A DNA stretch of 64,000 nucleotides. Source: Bacillus sp. MYb209 (GTDB lineage Bacteria > Bacillota > Bacilli > Bacillales > Bacillaceae_G). Below, piece by piece: positions 17,768 to 26,115 of this stretch. The stretch is from assembly GCF_002975175.1 (NCBI RefSeq), contig NZ_PCNZ01000010.1:62001-126000 (forward strand), given 5' to 3'. Numbering within the stretch: the stretch's first letter is position 1; the number at the start of each line of letters is the position of its first letter. The notes beneath the pieces are model-generated. The model ran no database searches and had not been told where the DNA came from. It was given only the letters and a program-made list of their open reading frames with translations. A program made the position numbers and the translations under genes.

Positions 17768-18817
17768 ATGAATCAAGAAGAATTGTTTGATGTAACCGTG
17801 ATAGGCGGAGGACCTGCGGGGCTTTATTCAGCTTTTTATAGTGGACTAAGAGAGATGAAAACGAAAATAATAGAATTTCAACCACAGTTAGGTGGTAAAA
17901 TACATGTTTATCCGGAGAAAATGATTTGGGATATTGGTGGATTATTACCAGTTACTGGTGAGAAATTAATTGAGCAACTTGTACAACAAGGATTAACATT
18001 TCAGCCTGAAGTTGTATTGAATACAAAAATAGAATCGATTATTCGTAATCAGGATGGCATTTTTACGTTGAAAACAAGCTCTGGGGAAGAACATTTTTCA
18101 AAAACAGTGATAGTCGCAACTGGGAGTGGTATATTGAATCCACAAAAGTTATCAATTGAAGGTGCGGAGAGATTCGAAGTCTCAAATTTAAATTATACAG
18201 TTAAATCGTTAAAACGTTTCAAAGATAAAACGGTAATTATTTCAGGCGGAGGGAACTCGGCAATTGATTGGGCGAACGAATTAGAACCAATCGCGAAAAA
18301 AGTTTATTTAACATATAGAAAAGAAGAATTATCTGGTCATGAAGCACAAGTAAAACAACTTATGAACAGTTCAGCAGAATGTTTCTTTAATACATCGATT
18401 ACAAAATTAATTGCCGGTGATAACCATGAAGCGATTGAACATGTAGAATTAACAAATCATGAAACTGGAGAGGTTTCTCATTTATCTGTTGAAGAAGTTA
18501 TTATTAATCATGGATATGAACGTGACATTACATTATTGGAAAATAGTGAGCTAGATGTCGCTATTGTTGATAATTATTATATTGCAGGAAATGCAAATAG
18601 TGAGTCCTCGGTAGACGGATTATATGCCGCTGGAGATATTTTAAAGCATGACGGAAAATTACATTTAATCGCAGGAGCGTTCCAAGATGCTGGAAATGCT
18701 GTGAATAAAGCAAAACAATTTATTCAACCAGATGCAAGTGAGTACGGAATGGTTTCTTCGCATAATGAAGTATTTAAGAAGAGAAATCGAGAATTGATAA
18801 AGCAGATGATGAATTAA
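17768..18817 (+). CDS. Ferredoxin/flavodoxin-NADP+ reductase, thioredoxin-reductase-like type
   Basis: A 349-residue FAD- and NAD(P)H-binding enzyme. FAD motif VIGGGPAGLYSAFYSG is at residues ~11-26 and the NADPH motif ISGGGNSAIDWANEL is near 157-171. The thioredoxin-reductase CxxC is absent, which separates this YumC/YcgT-type FNR family from TrxB. It moves electrons between NADPH and flavodoxin or ferredoxin in the cytoplasm. RBS GAGGAG precedes the ATG. The divergent siderophore operon and the Fur box suggest a part in iron-limited metabolism, possibly siderophore-iron reduction. B. cereus has more than one FNR; which paralogue this is comes from memory (FNR1/YcgT-like). Confidence 0.88.
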   Translation: MNQEELFDVTVIGGGPAGLYSAFYSGLREMKTKIIEFQPQLGGKIHVYPEKMIWDIGGLLPVTGEKLIEQLVQQGLTFQPEVVLNTKIESIIRNQDGIFTLKTSSGEEHFSKTVIVATGSGILNPQKLSIEGAERFEVSNLNYTVKSLKRFKDKTVIISGGGNSAIDWANELEPIAKKVYLTYRKEELSGHEAQVKQLMNSSAECFFNTSITKLIAGDNHEAIEHVELTNHETGEVSHLSVEEVIINHGYERDITLLENSELDVAIVDNYYIAGNANSESSVDGLYAAGDILKHDGKLHLIAGAFQDAGNAVNKAKQFIQPDASEYGMVSSHNEVFKKRNRELIKQMMN

Positions 18818-18833
18818 TAAAGAAACAAGTATA

Positions 18834-18885
18834 CCCCCATTTACATCTCTATTTCTATGGAAGAGAGGTGTAAATGGGGGTTTTC
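18834..18885 (+). terminator. Intrinsic terminator after the FNR gene
   Basis: CCCCCATTTACATCTCT pairs with AGAGAGGTGTAAATGGGGG, followed by TTTT. A stem of about 17 bp. Confidence 0.88.
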
Positions 18886-19048
18886 CTGTTTACTATATTT
18901 TCAATCATTATTATGACACCGGTTTCATTAGTTCATGTCATACAAATGTATTTCTATAAAAAGGGAATACAAAGACTTGAACATTTTATTTGTAAATCTT
19001 TTTAGGAAACAATGAATCTATAGTTGGTTTGTGCTGATCATTATTAAA

Positions 19049-19417
19049 TTATGCGGTCCCTTTTGCCTGTTCATTAGGGAATGGAATATTTTGTATAGAA
19101 ACAATATATTGTTTTCCATGTTGTCGAGCTAATGATTCTAATATTTGGCGAACGCGTTTTGTAAGATGACCTTGTTTTTTTATAGCCTCACAATATGCGT
19201 CATAGAAAACGTATTTAGCCCAAAGGAAATCGTCTTGTTGGAACAAGAAATGATTTTTGTACCATTCACCAATCGTATGGTAGCAATTGCTTTCATGTAC
19301 TGCTGCACTTTGTGAAAGAATACGATCGGATAAAGACTTAGATAGATGAGAAATTGTGTTTTCTGTTTCAACTCGTAATGTTTTTTCTAACATTGTAATG
19401 ATGTGACGAGTAGCCAT
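19049..19417 (-). CDS. Conserved hypothetical protein, 122 residues
   Basis: Not recognised. A strong RBS (AAAGGAGAG) precedes the ATG, which supports a real gene. The protein is soluble and mostly helical, with many Gln, Lys and aromatic residues in the middle (YHTIGEWYKNHFLFQQDDFLWAKYVFYDAY) and a basic C-terminal third (KKQGHLTKRVRQILESLARQHGK). No signal peptide or membrane segment. It stands alone, divergent from the small HTH gene at 19609. No clear terminator was seen after it. Function unknown. Confidence 0.65.
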   Translation of the reverse strand: MATRHIITMLEKTLRVETENTISHLSKSLSDRILSQSAAVHESNCYHTIGEWYKNHFLFQQDDFLWAKYVFYDAYCEAIKKQGHLTKRVRQILESLARQHGKQYIVSIQNIPFPNEQAKGTA

Positions 19418-19608
19418 ATGTTAACTCTCCTTTGTGTAAATGGGTAATACCATTCTATATTTTAAAAAAATACTTACTATACTATTATACAATATATGGA
19501 ATGCATCTACCTGCTTTTTGATTCGCATTTACAAAATCTTTTTTATTTGTTTACAAAATAAAGTAAGATACAGTATATATATGAAAAAACAATAAAGGAA
19601 TGAACACA

Positions 19609-19839
19609 TTGTATATAACGATAGAAGAGGCTGCGGAGTATTTGAAATTACCAAAATCGTATGTTGAAGACTTAATTCAGCAAAAGAAAGTTCGTGCACT
19701 GTTTGATGGAGAGCAATATTTAATAAACAAGGAACAGTTTAATACACATTTAGAACAAATGGAGAAATATAAGCAGTTAGTGGAAGAAATATTAAACGAA
19801 CCAATTCCAGAAGATATGGATGTTAAAGACGAAGATTAA
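19609..19839 (+). CDS. Small helix-turn-helix (excisionase/MerR-like) DNA-binding protein
   Basis: A 76-residue protein. YITIEEAAEYLKLPKSYVEDLIQQKKVRALFDGEQYLINKEQF is the winged-helix excisionase-type fold (HTH_17), followed by an acidic tail. An in-frame ATG at 19600 abuts the Shine-Dalgarno AAAGGA with no spacing, so the TTG at 19609, nine bases after it, is chosen. The ATG form would add three residues. It has no phage or integrase neighbours, so it is probably a small standalone regulator rather than a true excisionase. Ends at a strong terminator. Confidence 0.7.
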   Translation: MYITIEEAAEYLKLPKSYVEDLIQQKKVRALFDGEQYLINKEQFNTHLEQMEKYKQLVEEILNEPIPEDMDVKDED

Positions 19840-19845
19840 ATTTAT

Positions 19846-19901
19846 AAAAAGCCCCCGTATTAAGATATGCAGAAATGTATCTTAATACGGGGGCTTTTTA
19901 T
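19846..19901 (+). terminator. Intrinsic terminator after the small HTH gene
   Basis: AAAAAGCCCCCGTATTAAGATA pairs (about 20 bp) with its complement ending in GGGGGCTTTTT. The symmetrical A/T flanks may allow it to work in both directions. Confidence 0.88.
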
Positions 19902-20018
19902 ATTAAGGGATGAAAAAGTCATCCAAAATCCTAGATTTACTTTAAGTGAAAGAAGATTTTATAGGAATTAGTACTATTAGTTAAAAGCATATTTTTTCAT
20001 AGCGGGGACAAACATAGC

Positions 20019-20047
20019 GAACATAACCTGTACAGATACATATACTA
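20019..20047 (+). promoter_or_regulatory. Possible sigmaK promoter for the coat protein genes
   Basis: CATATACTA at 20039-20047 fits the sigmaK -10 CATANNNTA, with an AC-type -35 (20021-20022) 16 bp upstream. The position 40 bp before the first CotB-like gene fits mother-cell expression. Motif evidence only. Confidence 0.4.
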
Positions 20048-20087
20048 TCAGTGCAAAAGCTTATAAATTAATGGAAGGGGTTTTCTC

Positions 20088-20597
20088 GTGAGTATAATTA
20101 GTAGTGATTTATTAAACAGATTGGTTGGAGAGAGTGTTAGAGTGAATCGAGGTGGACCAGAATCGCAAAAAGGTACAGTAGTTGCAGTGTATAGTGATTA
20201 TTTCGTGCTATTAAGTGAAAAGGGCACATTTTATTATTATCAGTTCCAACATTTAAAAAGCATTACAAAAAATACGAAAGATGTCGCTGAAGATGTTGGA
20301 GAGCTACCTGTGTTCTTAGACGGGGAGGACTTTCAAAGCCTACTGCAAAACTTACAATATCGCTGGGTTAAAATCAACAGAGGTGGTCCAGAAAAGATTG
20401 AAGGGATTTTACAGGATGTTTCTTCTGAATACGTCACATTAATTGTGAAAGAAGAAGTTATAAAGATTGCACATTTTCATATTAAAAGTGTGAACTACGG
20501 TTTACAAGTGTCCAAAGAGGAAGAAGAAGAAAGTAATGGTACAAGTAATCAGTCATATAGAGCACGTGCACAAAGACAATCAAATCGTAGCAGATAA
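20088..20597 (+). CDS. cotB: Spore coat protein, CotB family (first paralogue)
   Basis: A 169-residue protein made of two CotB-type repeats. Each has RGGPES/RGGPEK followed by a beta-rich segment and an H(L/I)KS motif (residues ~18-65 and ~100-150: VRVNRGGPESQKG...FQHLKSI and VKINRGGPEKIEG...FHIKSV). B. subtilis CotB has the same repeats followed by a long Ser/Lys/Arg-rich tail; here only a short Ser/Gln/Arg tail remains. The start is GTG with a weak RBS (GGAAGGGG). It is expected in the outer spore coat and probably transcribed with the next gene by sigmaK. Confidence 0.82.
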   Translation: MSIISSDLLNRLVGESVRVNRGGPESQKGTVVAVYSDYFVLLSEKGTFYYYQFQHLKSITKNTKDVAEDVGELPVFLDGEDFQSLLQNLQYRWVKINRGGPEKIEGILQDVSSEYVTLIVKEEVIKIAHFHIKSVNYGLQVSKEEEEESNGTSNQSYRARAQRQSNRSR

Positions 20598-20618
20598 TAG
20601 GGGGAAGGAGGAGTAAAA

Positions 20619-21068
20619 TTGGAAAATAGACTACCTAGTAACGAGATTAAAAGTTTGGTGGACCAAAATGTAAAAATAAATCTTGGTGGTCCAGAAAGTC
20701 GGATAGGGGTACTACTATCAGCTGAAGATGAACATCTTGTATTACAAGGAAATACAGGAGAAGTTATTTATTACCAGAGAAGTCATGTGAAAAGCGTAGT
20801 TAAGAAGGCGAAGGAGATCAAATTAAATCCTTACTTTAGTGCACAACCATACTTTGATGCTACTACATTTCAAGATATATTATCTAGTTTGAAATATAAG
20901 TGGGTAAAGATTAATAGGGGCGGACCTGAGAGTATTGACGGTTTATTAAGTGACGTAAATGAAGAATATGTGACTTTAGTGAACCGTGAGGAAGTAATTT
21001 ATGTCCTGAATTTTCATATTAAAAATGTGAGTCAAGTAGTTAAAGACAAAAAGAATGAAGAAGAATAA
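20619..21068 (+). CDS. cotB: Spore coat protein, CotB family (second paralogue)
   Basis: A 149-residue paralogue of the preceding protein with the same two-repeat layout (INLGGPESRIG...SHVKSV and INRGGPESIDG...FHIKNV). The start is TTG, chosen because GGAGGAG lies 6 nt upstream. It begins 21 bp after the first gene, so the two should be cotranscribed. It lacks the Ser/Arg tail of its neighbour and ends in an acidic/lysine stretch. Likely a coat or exosporium-associated structural protein deposited by the mother cell. The tandem pair looks like a gene duplication. Confidence 0.8.
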   Translation: MENRLPSNEIKSLVDQNVKINLGGPESRIGVLLSAEDEHLVLQGNTGEVIYYQRSHVKSVVKKAKEIKLNPYFSAQPYFDATTFQDILSSLKYKWVKINRGGPESIDGLLSDVNEEYVTLVNREEVIYVLNFHIKNVSQVVKDKKNEEE

Positions 21069-21102
21069 TGTTTGATAAATAAGAGGGGCACTATGACTGA
21101 GA

Positions 21103-21201
21103 GTGAAGAATGCTTTCATATTTCGCTGTAATTATTGTGCGGTATATGAAAAAGAATTTCTTACTATTAAAGGACAGAACATTGCCCCTGATTATTTTTA
21201 G
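21103..21201 (+). CDS. Possible 32-residue Cys-containing peptide
   Basis: An open frame from a GTG at 21103 reads as a plausible peptide with a CNYC pair and an aromatic C-terminus (APDYF). There is no good Shine-Dalgarno at the right distance and an in-frame TGA lies just upstream. It sits between two CotB-type genes. It could be a small coat peptide, the remnant of a larger gene, or chance. Confidence 0.22.
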   Translation: MKNAFIFRCNYCAVYEKEFLTIKGQNIAPDYF

Positions 21202-21246
21202 AATAAAAGACAGGAAAATTGTAATTTCATAGAAAGGAGGATATAG

Positions 21247-21915
21247 ATGAATGAGTTAAACAAAAATATTGGAGAAAATATATACGTTAAATTAATCGGT
21301 GAAAAAAGATTTAAAGGTGTATTAATTGATGTAGGAAATGATATTGTTGTTCTCTACAATGGACAAGACTATGTATATATATCTTTATACCATATCCAAT
21401 ATTATAAATTTTTAAGACCATATGATGAAGAAATATCAAAACCAGATGTTGATTCTGTAATTAAGAGGGAATCACCTTCAATTTCTTTGAGAAAAGTATT
21501 AAGCACTTCTAAAGGGATTTTTACAGAAGTTTATGTAGCGGGAAATGCTCCAATACATGGTTATGTTACAAGTGTAATGAACGATTATATTGTTTTTTAT
21601 AGCCCAGTTTATAAAACGGTATATATATCTTTAAAGCATTTGAAATGGTTAATTCCTTATAAAGAGAACCAAGTACCTTATTCCCTCAATAAAAATGAAC
21701 TCCCCGTAAATCCATTAAATATTACTTTAGCTAGAACGTTTGAAGAACAGCTTATTAAAATGGCTGGGAGAATTATGGTGTTTGATTTAGGTGAGGAATC
21801 TAATAAAATTGGAAAAATGATGGAAATTGATGAAGGGCATATTGAAATATTAAAAGCACGTGACGCAAAAATGTACGTGAATATTCAACATGTAAAATCT
21901 GTCCATTGTCCGTAA
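21247..21915 (+). CDS. CotB-related coat-type protein with three diverged repeats
   Basis: A 222-residue protein of three ~60-residue beta-rich repeats. Each runs from a KxxGxxxxVxxD-type turn to a (Y/I)xxxxHxK/Q element (LYHIQYYK at ~47-54, LKHLKWLI at ~130-137, IQHVKSVH at ~213-220). The layout matches the CotB repeats next door, but the RGGPES signature is replaced. RBS AGGAGG is strong. Probably a third, diverged member of the coat-protein cluster. The repeat fold may be the DUF2642/Sm-like type, which a profile search would settle. Confidence 0.65.
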   Translation: MNELNKNIGENIYVKLIGEKRFKGVLIDVGNDIVVLYNGQDYVYISLYHIQYYKFLRPYDEEISKPDVDSVIKRESPSISLRKVLSTSKGIFTEVYVAGNAPIHGYVTSVMNDYIVFYSPVYKTVYISLKHLKWLIPYKENQVPYSLNKNELPVNPLNITLARTFEEQLIKMAGRIMVFDLGEESNKIGKMMEIDEGHIEILKARDAKMYVNIQHVKSVHCP

Positions 21916-21944
21916 GCTAGTTTAAAGGGCTGGCTTTTTCTTTT
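21914..21944 (+). terminator. Weak intrinsic terminator after the CotB-related gene
   Basis: AGCTAG pairs with CTGGCT (one G-T pair), followed by TTTTTCTTTT. Confidence 0.5.
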
Positions 21945-22160
21945 ATATATACGGAAGAAAAGGTCGAGCCTATTTGTTTATCGCTATTTGGATATGAGGG
22001 GGAAAATGAATTGAATATATAAGTATGTCACTGTTTTTTTACTTATGAAGAGGTAATCTTGTACGAAATTATAAAAAATATGTACGAGCCATCTTTTGTT
22101 GTATTCAATTCATTTTTTGAGGAAGTACTGCTCAACTAATCTATTAAAGGGGTTTTGTTT

Positions 22161-23426
22161 GTGGAGCAGTTTCCAAATTCGTTATCGATTACATTACTTG
22201 GTAGTGCTGGTGGAGCAGCAAAGGCAGTTTTAGCAATTGTAAATCAAGCGATAGCAAATGAAAAAGATCCAATTTATGAAGCGATAAAGAATGTTAAATT
22301 TCATTTGGTTGATATAAAACAAAAATATAGGACTTATTATGATGAGCTGTTTCCGAATTTAAAGGAGAAATTGTTTTTATATGAAATAGACCTTCAAGAT
22401 GTAGTGAAATTTAAACAACATTTAAAAGAAAAAAGAACAAGTGTTGTTATTGATGTCTCTGGTGCAGATACGATCAGGGTACTGAGCTGTTGTAATGAAC
22501 TTGGAATTTTTTATATTAATTCAGCTTTGGAAAATGAGGCAGTAGATCAGGACGATAGTTTACTCGGCTTTCAGCTTACGGAAAGATATACGAGATTTGA
22601 GAAGGAGAAAGAAAAATTTACAAATACAAAAGCGATTATAGGTTCAGGTATGAATCCGGGGGTTGTTCAATGGATGGTTGTTGAACTCATGAAAGAACGG
22701 CCAAATGAAAAGCCACGAGCATGCTATATTGTAGAACATGATACGTCGTTTTTGAATGATACAGCACTCATAAAGCCTCATACACTTTACGCTTCATGGG
22801 CAGTAGAACGATTTCTAGATGAAGCGATATGGAGTTATCCGATGTATATGAGCCATCATCGTCCTCTTTATTTTTATGAGGATGTATATGCTTCAGAGTA
22901 TAAAGTGAAGTTAGGAGCAAAAGAATTTTATGGTTGCTTAATGCCGCATGAGGAAGTCTTAATTTTAGGGAAAACTTTTAATATGGAAGTTGGTTTTCTT
23001 TATCGGATTAATGAATATACAACAAATTTAATTAGACAGAACTTAGATAAAGTAGAAGATTTATGGAATTGGAATCGTAAAGTATTTAATCCCGCAGAAG
23101 AAGAGATTACGGGAGAGGACTTAGTTGGTGTGTTACTCGTATATGAAAATAGCGAGACATACATGTATAATGTAATGAATAGTAGCCAAGTTTTTCAAAA
23201 GTATAAAACAAATGCAACTTACTTCCAAGTAGGATGTGGGATTTATACGGGCTTGTGTAGTTTACTTTTAGATACCTTTGGACAAGGTGCTTATTATGTA
23301 GAAGAATTATTATTAAATACTGAAAGTAAGTATGGGGAATATTTAAATTTATATATGAAGGATTTTGTAATAGGGCATAATAATTTTACAGATGGATTGC
23401 TACATGATAGGGTAAGGTGGTTATAA
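22161..23426 (+). CDS. Saccharopine dehydrogenase/homospermidine synthase-like protein
   Basis: A 421-residue protein with an N-terminal Rossmann motif ITLLGSAGGAAKAV (~8-21). VVIDVSGADTIRVLSCCNELGIFYINSALEN and GSGMNPGVVQWMVVELMKE follow. The second matches the G-x-NPG-x-V element of homospermidine synthases and saccharopine dehydrogenases, NAD(P)-linked enzymes that handle Schiff-base amine intermediates. The frame also opens at a TTG (22155), but AAAGGGG is only 2-3 nt from it and 8 nt from the GTG at 22161, which is preferred. No polyamine genes are adjacent. Substrate unknown; it may act on an amine or amino-acid adduct. Coat-protein neighbours hint at, but do not show, a sporulation link. 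Confidence 0.65.
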   Translation: MEQFPNSLSITLLGSAGGAAKAVLAIVNQAIANEKDPIYEAIKNVKFHLVDIKQKYRTYYDELFPNLKEKLFLYEIDLQDVVKFKQHLKEKRTSVVIDVSGADTIRVLSCCNELGIFYINSALENEAVDQDDSLLGFQLTERYTRFEKEKEKFTNTKAIIGSGMNPGVVQWMVVELMKERPNEKPRACYIVEHDTSFLNDTALIKPHTLYASWAVERFLDEAIWSYPMYMSHHRPLYFYEDVYASEYKVKLGAKEFYGCLMPHEEVLILGKTFNMEVGFLYRINEYTTNLIRQNLDKVEDLWNWNRKVFNPAEEEITGEDLVGVLLVYENSETYMYNVMNSSQVFQKYKTNATYFQVGCGIYTGLCSLLLDTFGQGAYYVEELLLNTESKYGEYLNLYMKDFVIGHNNFTDGLLHDRVRWL

Positions 23427-23436
23427 ATTGTGACTG

Positions 23437-23467
23437 AAAAGGAAGGAGCTGTATCTCCTTCCTTTTA
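23437..23467 (+). terminator. Intrinsic terminator after the homospermidine-synthase-like gene
   Basis: AAAAGGAAGGAG pairs perfectly with CTCCTTCCTTTT around a six-base loop. Confidence 0.82.
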
Positions 23468-23570
23468 GTATTAGAAGGTTACATATTGCCCTGAAAGCAA
23501 TTTCATATTTATAATTTAAAGAGATAACATTTGAAATGTTTTTTGGGGATTGATCAAGAGGAGTTTTTAT

Positions 23571-24797
23571 ATGAACAAATACAAGAGCTTGATTTATGAA
23601 GAAAGAGAAGCTTTAAAAGTATTTATATTATTATTCTATATTATATTCTTTTTATATGACGCTATATATTATTTTATGTATCCCGCTATGAATATTAATG
23701 GGACAGCGATAGGGTGGCCAGAAGGTAGTCTTGGGATAGGTGTATACATATTTGTAATATCATTATTTCCTATTTCGATATATCTTCAAAAAAGAGGCTA
23801 TGTATATTTTGTAAAATATTTATTTTTATTTGGGTACATGTTTATCAACCTTATTAATAATTTAATGATTTATTTGCGAACGGATAGGGCTTTTGAACAT
23901 GGTAGTATGGTAGAAATATTATTAGTTTTATTTGCACCGGTTTTCGTGAACAGAAAATATTTTTATTTAGTTTCCTTTAGTGTCATTGGAAAATATGTAT
24001 TTTTTACGTTGATATTAAAAGATCTAAAAGTTGTGATTCCACTTGTTTTATGTGTATTCTATTTCATTATTTCACATTCTTTGTTAAAACGATTTCAGTC
24101 TTATGTAAGAACGGTTGTTGAGATGATGAACAATATGAAAGAGACAGAAAATTTAGCTGTAATTGGGACAATGTCTACAACAATTGCGCATGAAATTCGA
24201 AATCCATTAACGGCTTTGAAAGGGTTTACGCAAATGCAAAAAGAAAGAAACCCTGCTGATACGATGAGCTACGACATTATGTTACAAGAAATTGAAAGGA
24301 TTAACGGATTTGCTAGTGAATTGATGTTATTAGGAAAACCGAAACCAACAAATTATAAATGGTGTAATATACGGGAAATTCTTTTATATGTTGTACAGCT
24401 AATGGAAAGTTATGCAACAAAATATGGAGTGAAATTTCATTTGCAAGTAGATGAAAATTTACCAGTTATAAACGGTGATGATAAACAATTAAAACAAGTT
24501 TTATTAAATATTATTAAAAACGGAATAGAATCAATGCCAGAAGGTGGAGACATCCATATCCGTGCATATGAAAAAACTGAGGGACATTTGTGTATTTCTG
24601 TCGAGGATCAAGGATTTGGTATAGAGAATGAGAAAATAGAGAAAATCGGAAAGGCGTTTTATACAACAAAGGAGAATGGTACAGGCCTTGGGCTAATGAT
24701 TACATATAAAATTATTGAGGAACATCAAGGGAGTATCGCGATTCAAAGTAGTATGGACGTAGGAACGAAAGTGGAAATTTATTTACCAACAGTGTAG
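23571..24797 (+). CDS. Membrane sensor histidine kinase, sporulation-kinase type
   Basis: A 408-residue kinase. About six hydrophobic segments fill residues ~15-170 with no large extracellular loop. The HisKA domain has the phospho-acceptor His207 in AHEIRNPLTALKGF. The ATPase domain shows NGIESMPEGG (N box), DQGFGI (G1) and GTGLGLM (G2). GAGGAG 7 nt upstream decides the ATG at 23571 over an earlier TTG. There is no response-regulator gene beside it. The AHEIRNPLT(A/S)LKGF sequence is the form found in KinA/KinB/KinD-type kinases that feed the Spo0F-Spo0A phosphorelay, so that role is likely but inferred. The signal sensed is unknown. Confidence 0.85.
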   Translation: MNKYKSLIYEEREALKVFILLFYIIFFLYDAIYYFMYPAMNINGTAIGWPEGSLGIGVYIFVISLFPISIYLQKRGYVYFVKYLFLFGYMFINLINNLMIYLRTDRAFEHGSMVEILLVLFAPVFVNRKYFYLVSFSVIGKYVFFTLILKDLKVVIPLVLCVFYFIISHSLLKRFQSYVRTVVEMMNNMKETENLAVIGTMSTTIAHEIRNPLTALKGFTQMQKERNPADTMSYDIMLQEIERINGFASELMLLGKPKPTNYKWCNIREILLYVVQLMESYATKYGVKFHLQVDENLPVINGDDKQLKQVLLNIIKNGIESMPEGGDIHIRAYEKTEGHLCISVEDQGFGIENEKIEKIGKAFYTTKENGTGLGLMITYKIIEEHQGSIAIQSSMDVGTKVEIYLPTV

Positions 24798-24971
24798 TAC
24801 ATTAGAAGAAACTATTTTCAGAAAAGTGTTCTTGTTGTGTAAATATAAACATTTTATAAAATGTTTAAAGAAGGGTTTTTTTTATAAAACACTTCGTTTA
24901 TAATGGAGGAAAATATCGACATGCAGCTTTTAGCTCGTGTAACGGTTCGGTAGTGTTATGAAAAGAAAAGC

Positions 24972-24998
24972 AGGGGTGCACGCGCATCCTTTTTTCTA
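24972..24998 (+). terminator. Possible terminator after the histidine kinase gene
   Basis: GGGTGC pairs with GCATCC (one G-T pair) over a four-base loop, followed by T7. It lies 175 bp past the kinase stop and just before the next gene's RBS, so it could also attenuate that gene. Confidence 0.4.
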
Positions 24999-25022
24999 TG
25001 CAGATATGATGAAAGGGGTGGT

Positions 25023-25409
25023 ATGATGGAATTGACATTAAATTCAACTGTATGTTTACACACGATTCAATTTCGAAAAGAGCAAAAGAATTATATTGTA
25101 AAAGATACGATTACAGGAGAGACATATGAAATGCCGCCACTTTGGATTGATGCACTAGCAATGATGCGTGACGGTTTTTTATTGGGAGAAATTGAGGAGA
25201 AATTAAAAGAAGAGTATCCAGCAGAAGAAGTAAATATGCTAGCATTCACGAGGCAGCTGTTAGAGCTAGAACTTGTCGGAATGGTAGATGGAGAAGAGAT
25301 AGCTTGTACAAAGAAAAAAGATAAAGATTATTTAGCTTGGGTACGTCCGAGGGTGGAACAATTCTTTCTTAACTTAAATAAAAAATATAAAAGCAAAGGT
25401 CAAAAATGA
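25023..25409 (+). CDS. PqqD-like (RRE-fold) protein, standalone
   Basis: A 128-residue soluble protein. Residues ~20-90 look like a PqqD/RiPP-recognition-element winged helix: a beta hairpin (FRKEQKNYIVKDTITGETYEMPPL), a helix with a DG turn (IDALAMMRDGFLLGEIEEKLKEEYP) and a final helix ending in LLELELVGMVDG. The C-terminus is basic. PqqD-like domains bind leader peptides of ribosomally made modified peptides, yet no radical-SAM or precursor gene is adjacent. It may be an orphan partner or have another role. GAAAGGGGTGG precedes adjacent ATGs at 25023 and 25026. Confidence 0.55.
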   Translation: MMELTLNSTVCLHTIQFRKEQKNYIVKDTITGETYEMPPLWIDALAMMRDGFLLGEIEEKLKEEYPAEEVNMLAFTRQLLELELVGMVDGEEIACTKKKDKDYLAWVRPRVEQFFLNLNKKYKSKGQK

Positions 25410-25424
25410 TCTTTGCTTTTTTTG
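25390..25424 (+). terminator. Intrinsic terminator overlapping the PqqD-like gene end
   Basis: AAAGCAAAGGTC pairs with GATCTTTGCTTT around an A-rich loop, then T7. The first arm encodes the last residues of the gene. Confidence 0.88.
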
Positions 25425-25445
25425 TGTTCTTAAGTAGTTCTTATT

Positions 25446-26078
25446 TTAAAAAATAACGGCAAATGCTCTTGCAAAAGCACCATCACTATTTTTAATTTTT
25501 AAAGGTGCTGCTGAGAAAAAGAAACGCTTCGTTTTAATGGCATCTAGATTTGTTAGATTTTCAATTAAATAAATGTTATTCCCTAGTAATATGTGATGAA
25601 TAGGCGAGGTTTCTGTAGTTACCTCATCGGGAGAAATGAAATCTAAACCGACAGATTTTATTTTTAATTTAACTAGTTCTTCAGCTAATTCTTCGGAAAG
25701 ATAAAATGCTTCTTTCGCATAAGCTTCTGTGTTCCATTTATTAGATAAATTGGAATGGAAAATAACAATATCTCCTTCTTTTATGTCGGTAGTATTTAAT
25801 ACTTCCTTAGGTAACTTTCGCTCTTGAACATGAGTTACATCGATAAGAACAGCTTGACCTACAAATTGATCAAGGGGTAATTGATCAATTGTTGTTGCAC
25901 CAGAAATAAAATGTGCAGGAGCATCGCAATGCGTGCCAACATGAACGACAGAATGAAAATCTGTAACTTGATATCCTGTCTCTTCAACACTTGTAATTGC
26001 TTCTAGTTGGATTTCTGGTGTCCCAGGAAATTGAGACATATTGTTTTCAAATGTTTGTGATAGGTCAATTACTTTCAT
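25446..26078 (-). CDS. Cyclase-family metal-dependent hydrolase (KynB/arylformamidase-like) under a SAM riboswitch
   Basis: A 210-residue protein of the cyclase family, whose known members include kynurenine formamidase and isatin hydrolase. The metal-binding signature HVGTHCDAPAHF lies at ~46-57, and LIENLTNLD...FFFSAAPLKI forms the usual C-terminal strand region. A longer frame exists, but GGAGG is positioned for the ATG at 26078. The leader is a SAM-I riboswitch with its own terminator, so the gene should be transcribed only when SAM is low, as methionine/SAM synthesis and uptake genes are. The substrate is unknown; a role in sulfur or methionine-related metabolism is inferred from the riboswitch alone. 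No kynurenine-pathway genes are adjacent. Confidence 0.82.
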   Translation of the reverse strand: MKVIDLSQTFENNMSQFPGTPEIQLEAITSVEETGYQVTDFHSVVHVGTHCDAPAHFISGATTIDQLPLDQFVGQAVLIDVTHVQERKLPKEVLNTTDIKEGDIVIFHSNLSNKWNTEAYAKEAFYLSEELAEELVKLKIKSVGLDFISPDEVTTETSPIHHILLGNNIYLIENLTNLDAIKTKRFFFSAAPLKIKNSDGAFARAFAVIF

Positions 26079-26115
26079 TTTAAATACCTCCAATATATGT
26101 ATTTCAAATAATAAA

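Noticed and set aside
19940-20010. Resemblance to the S-box 3' part (TAGGAATTAGTACTA) before the coat genes
   Set aside because: Only this short string matches. The aptamer core and a terminator are absent.
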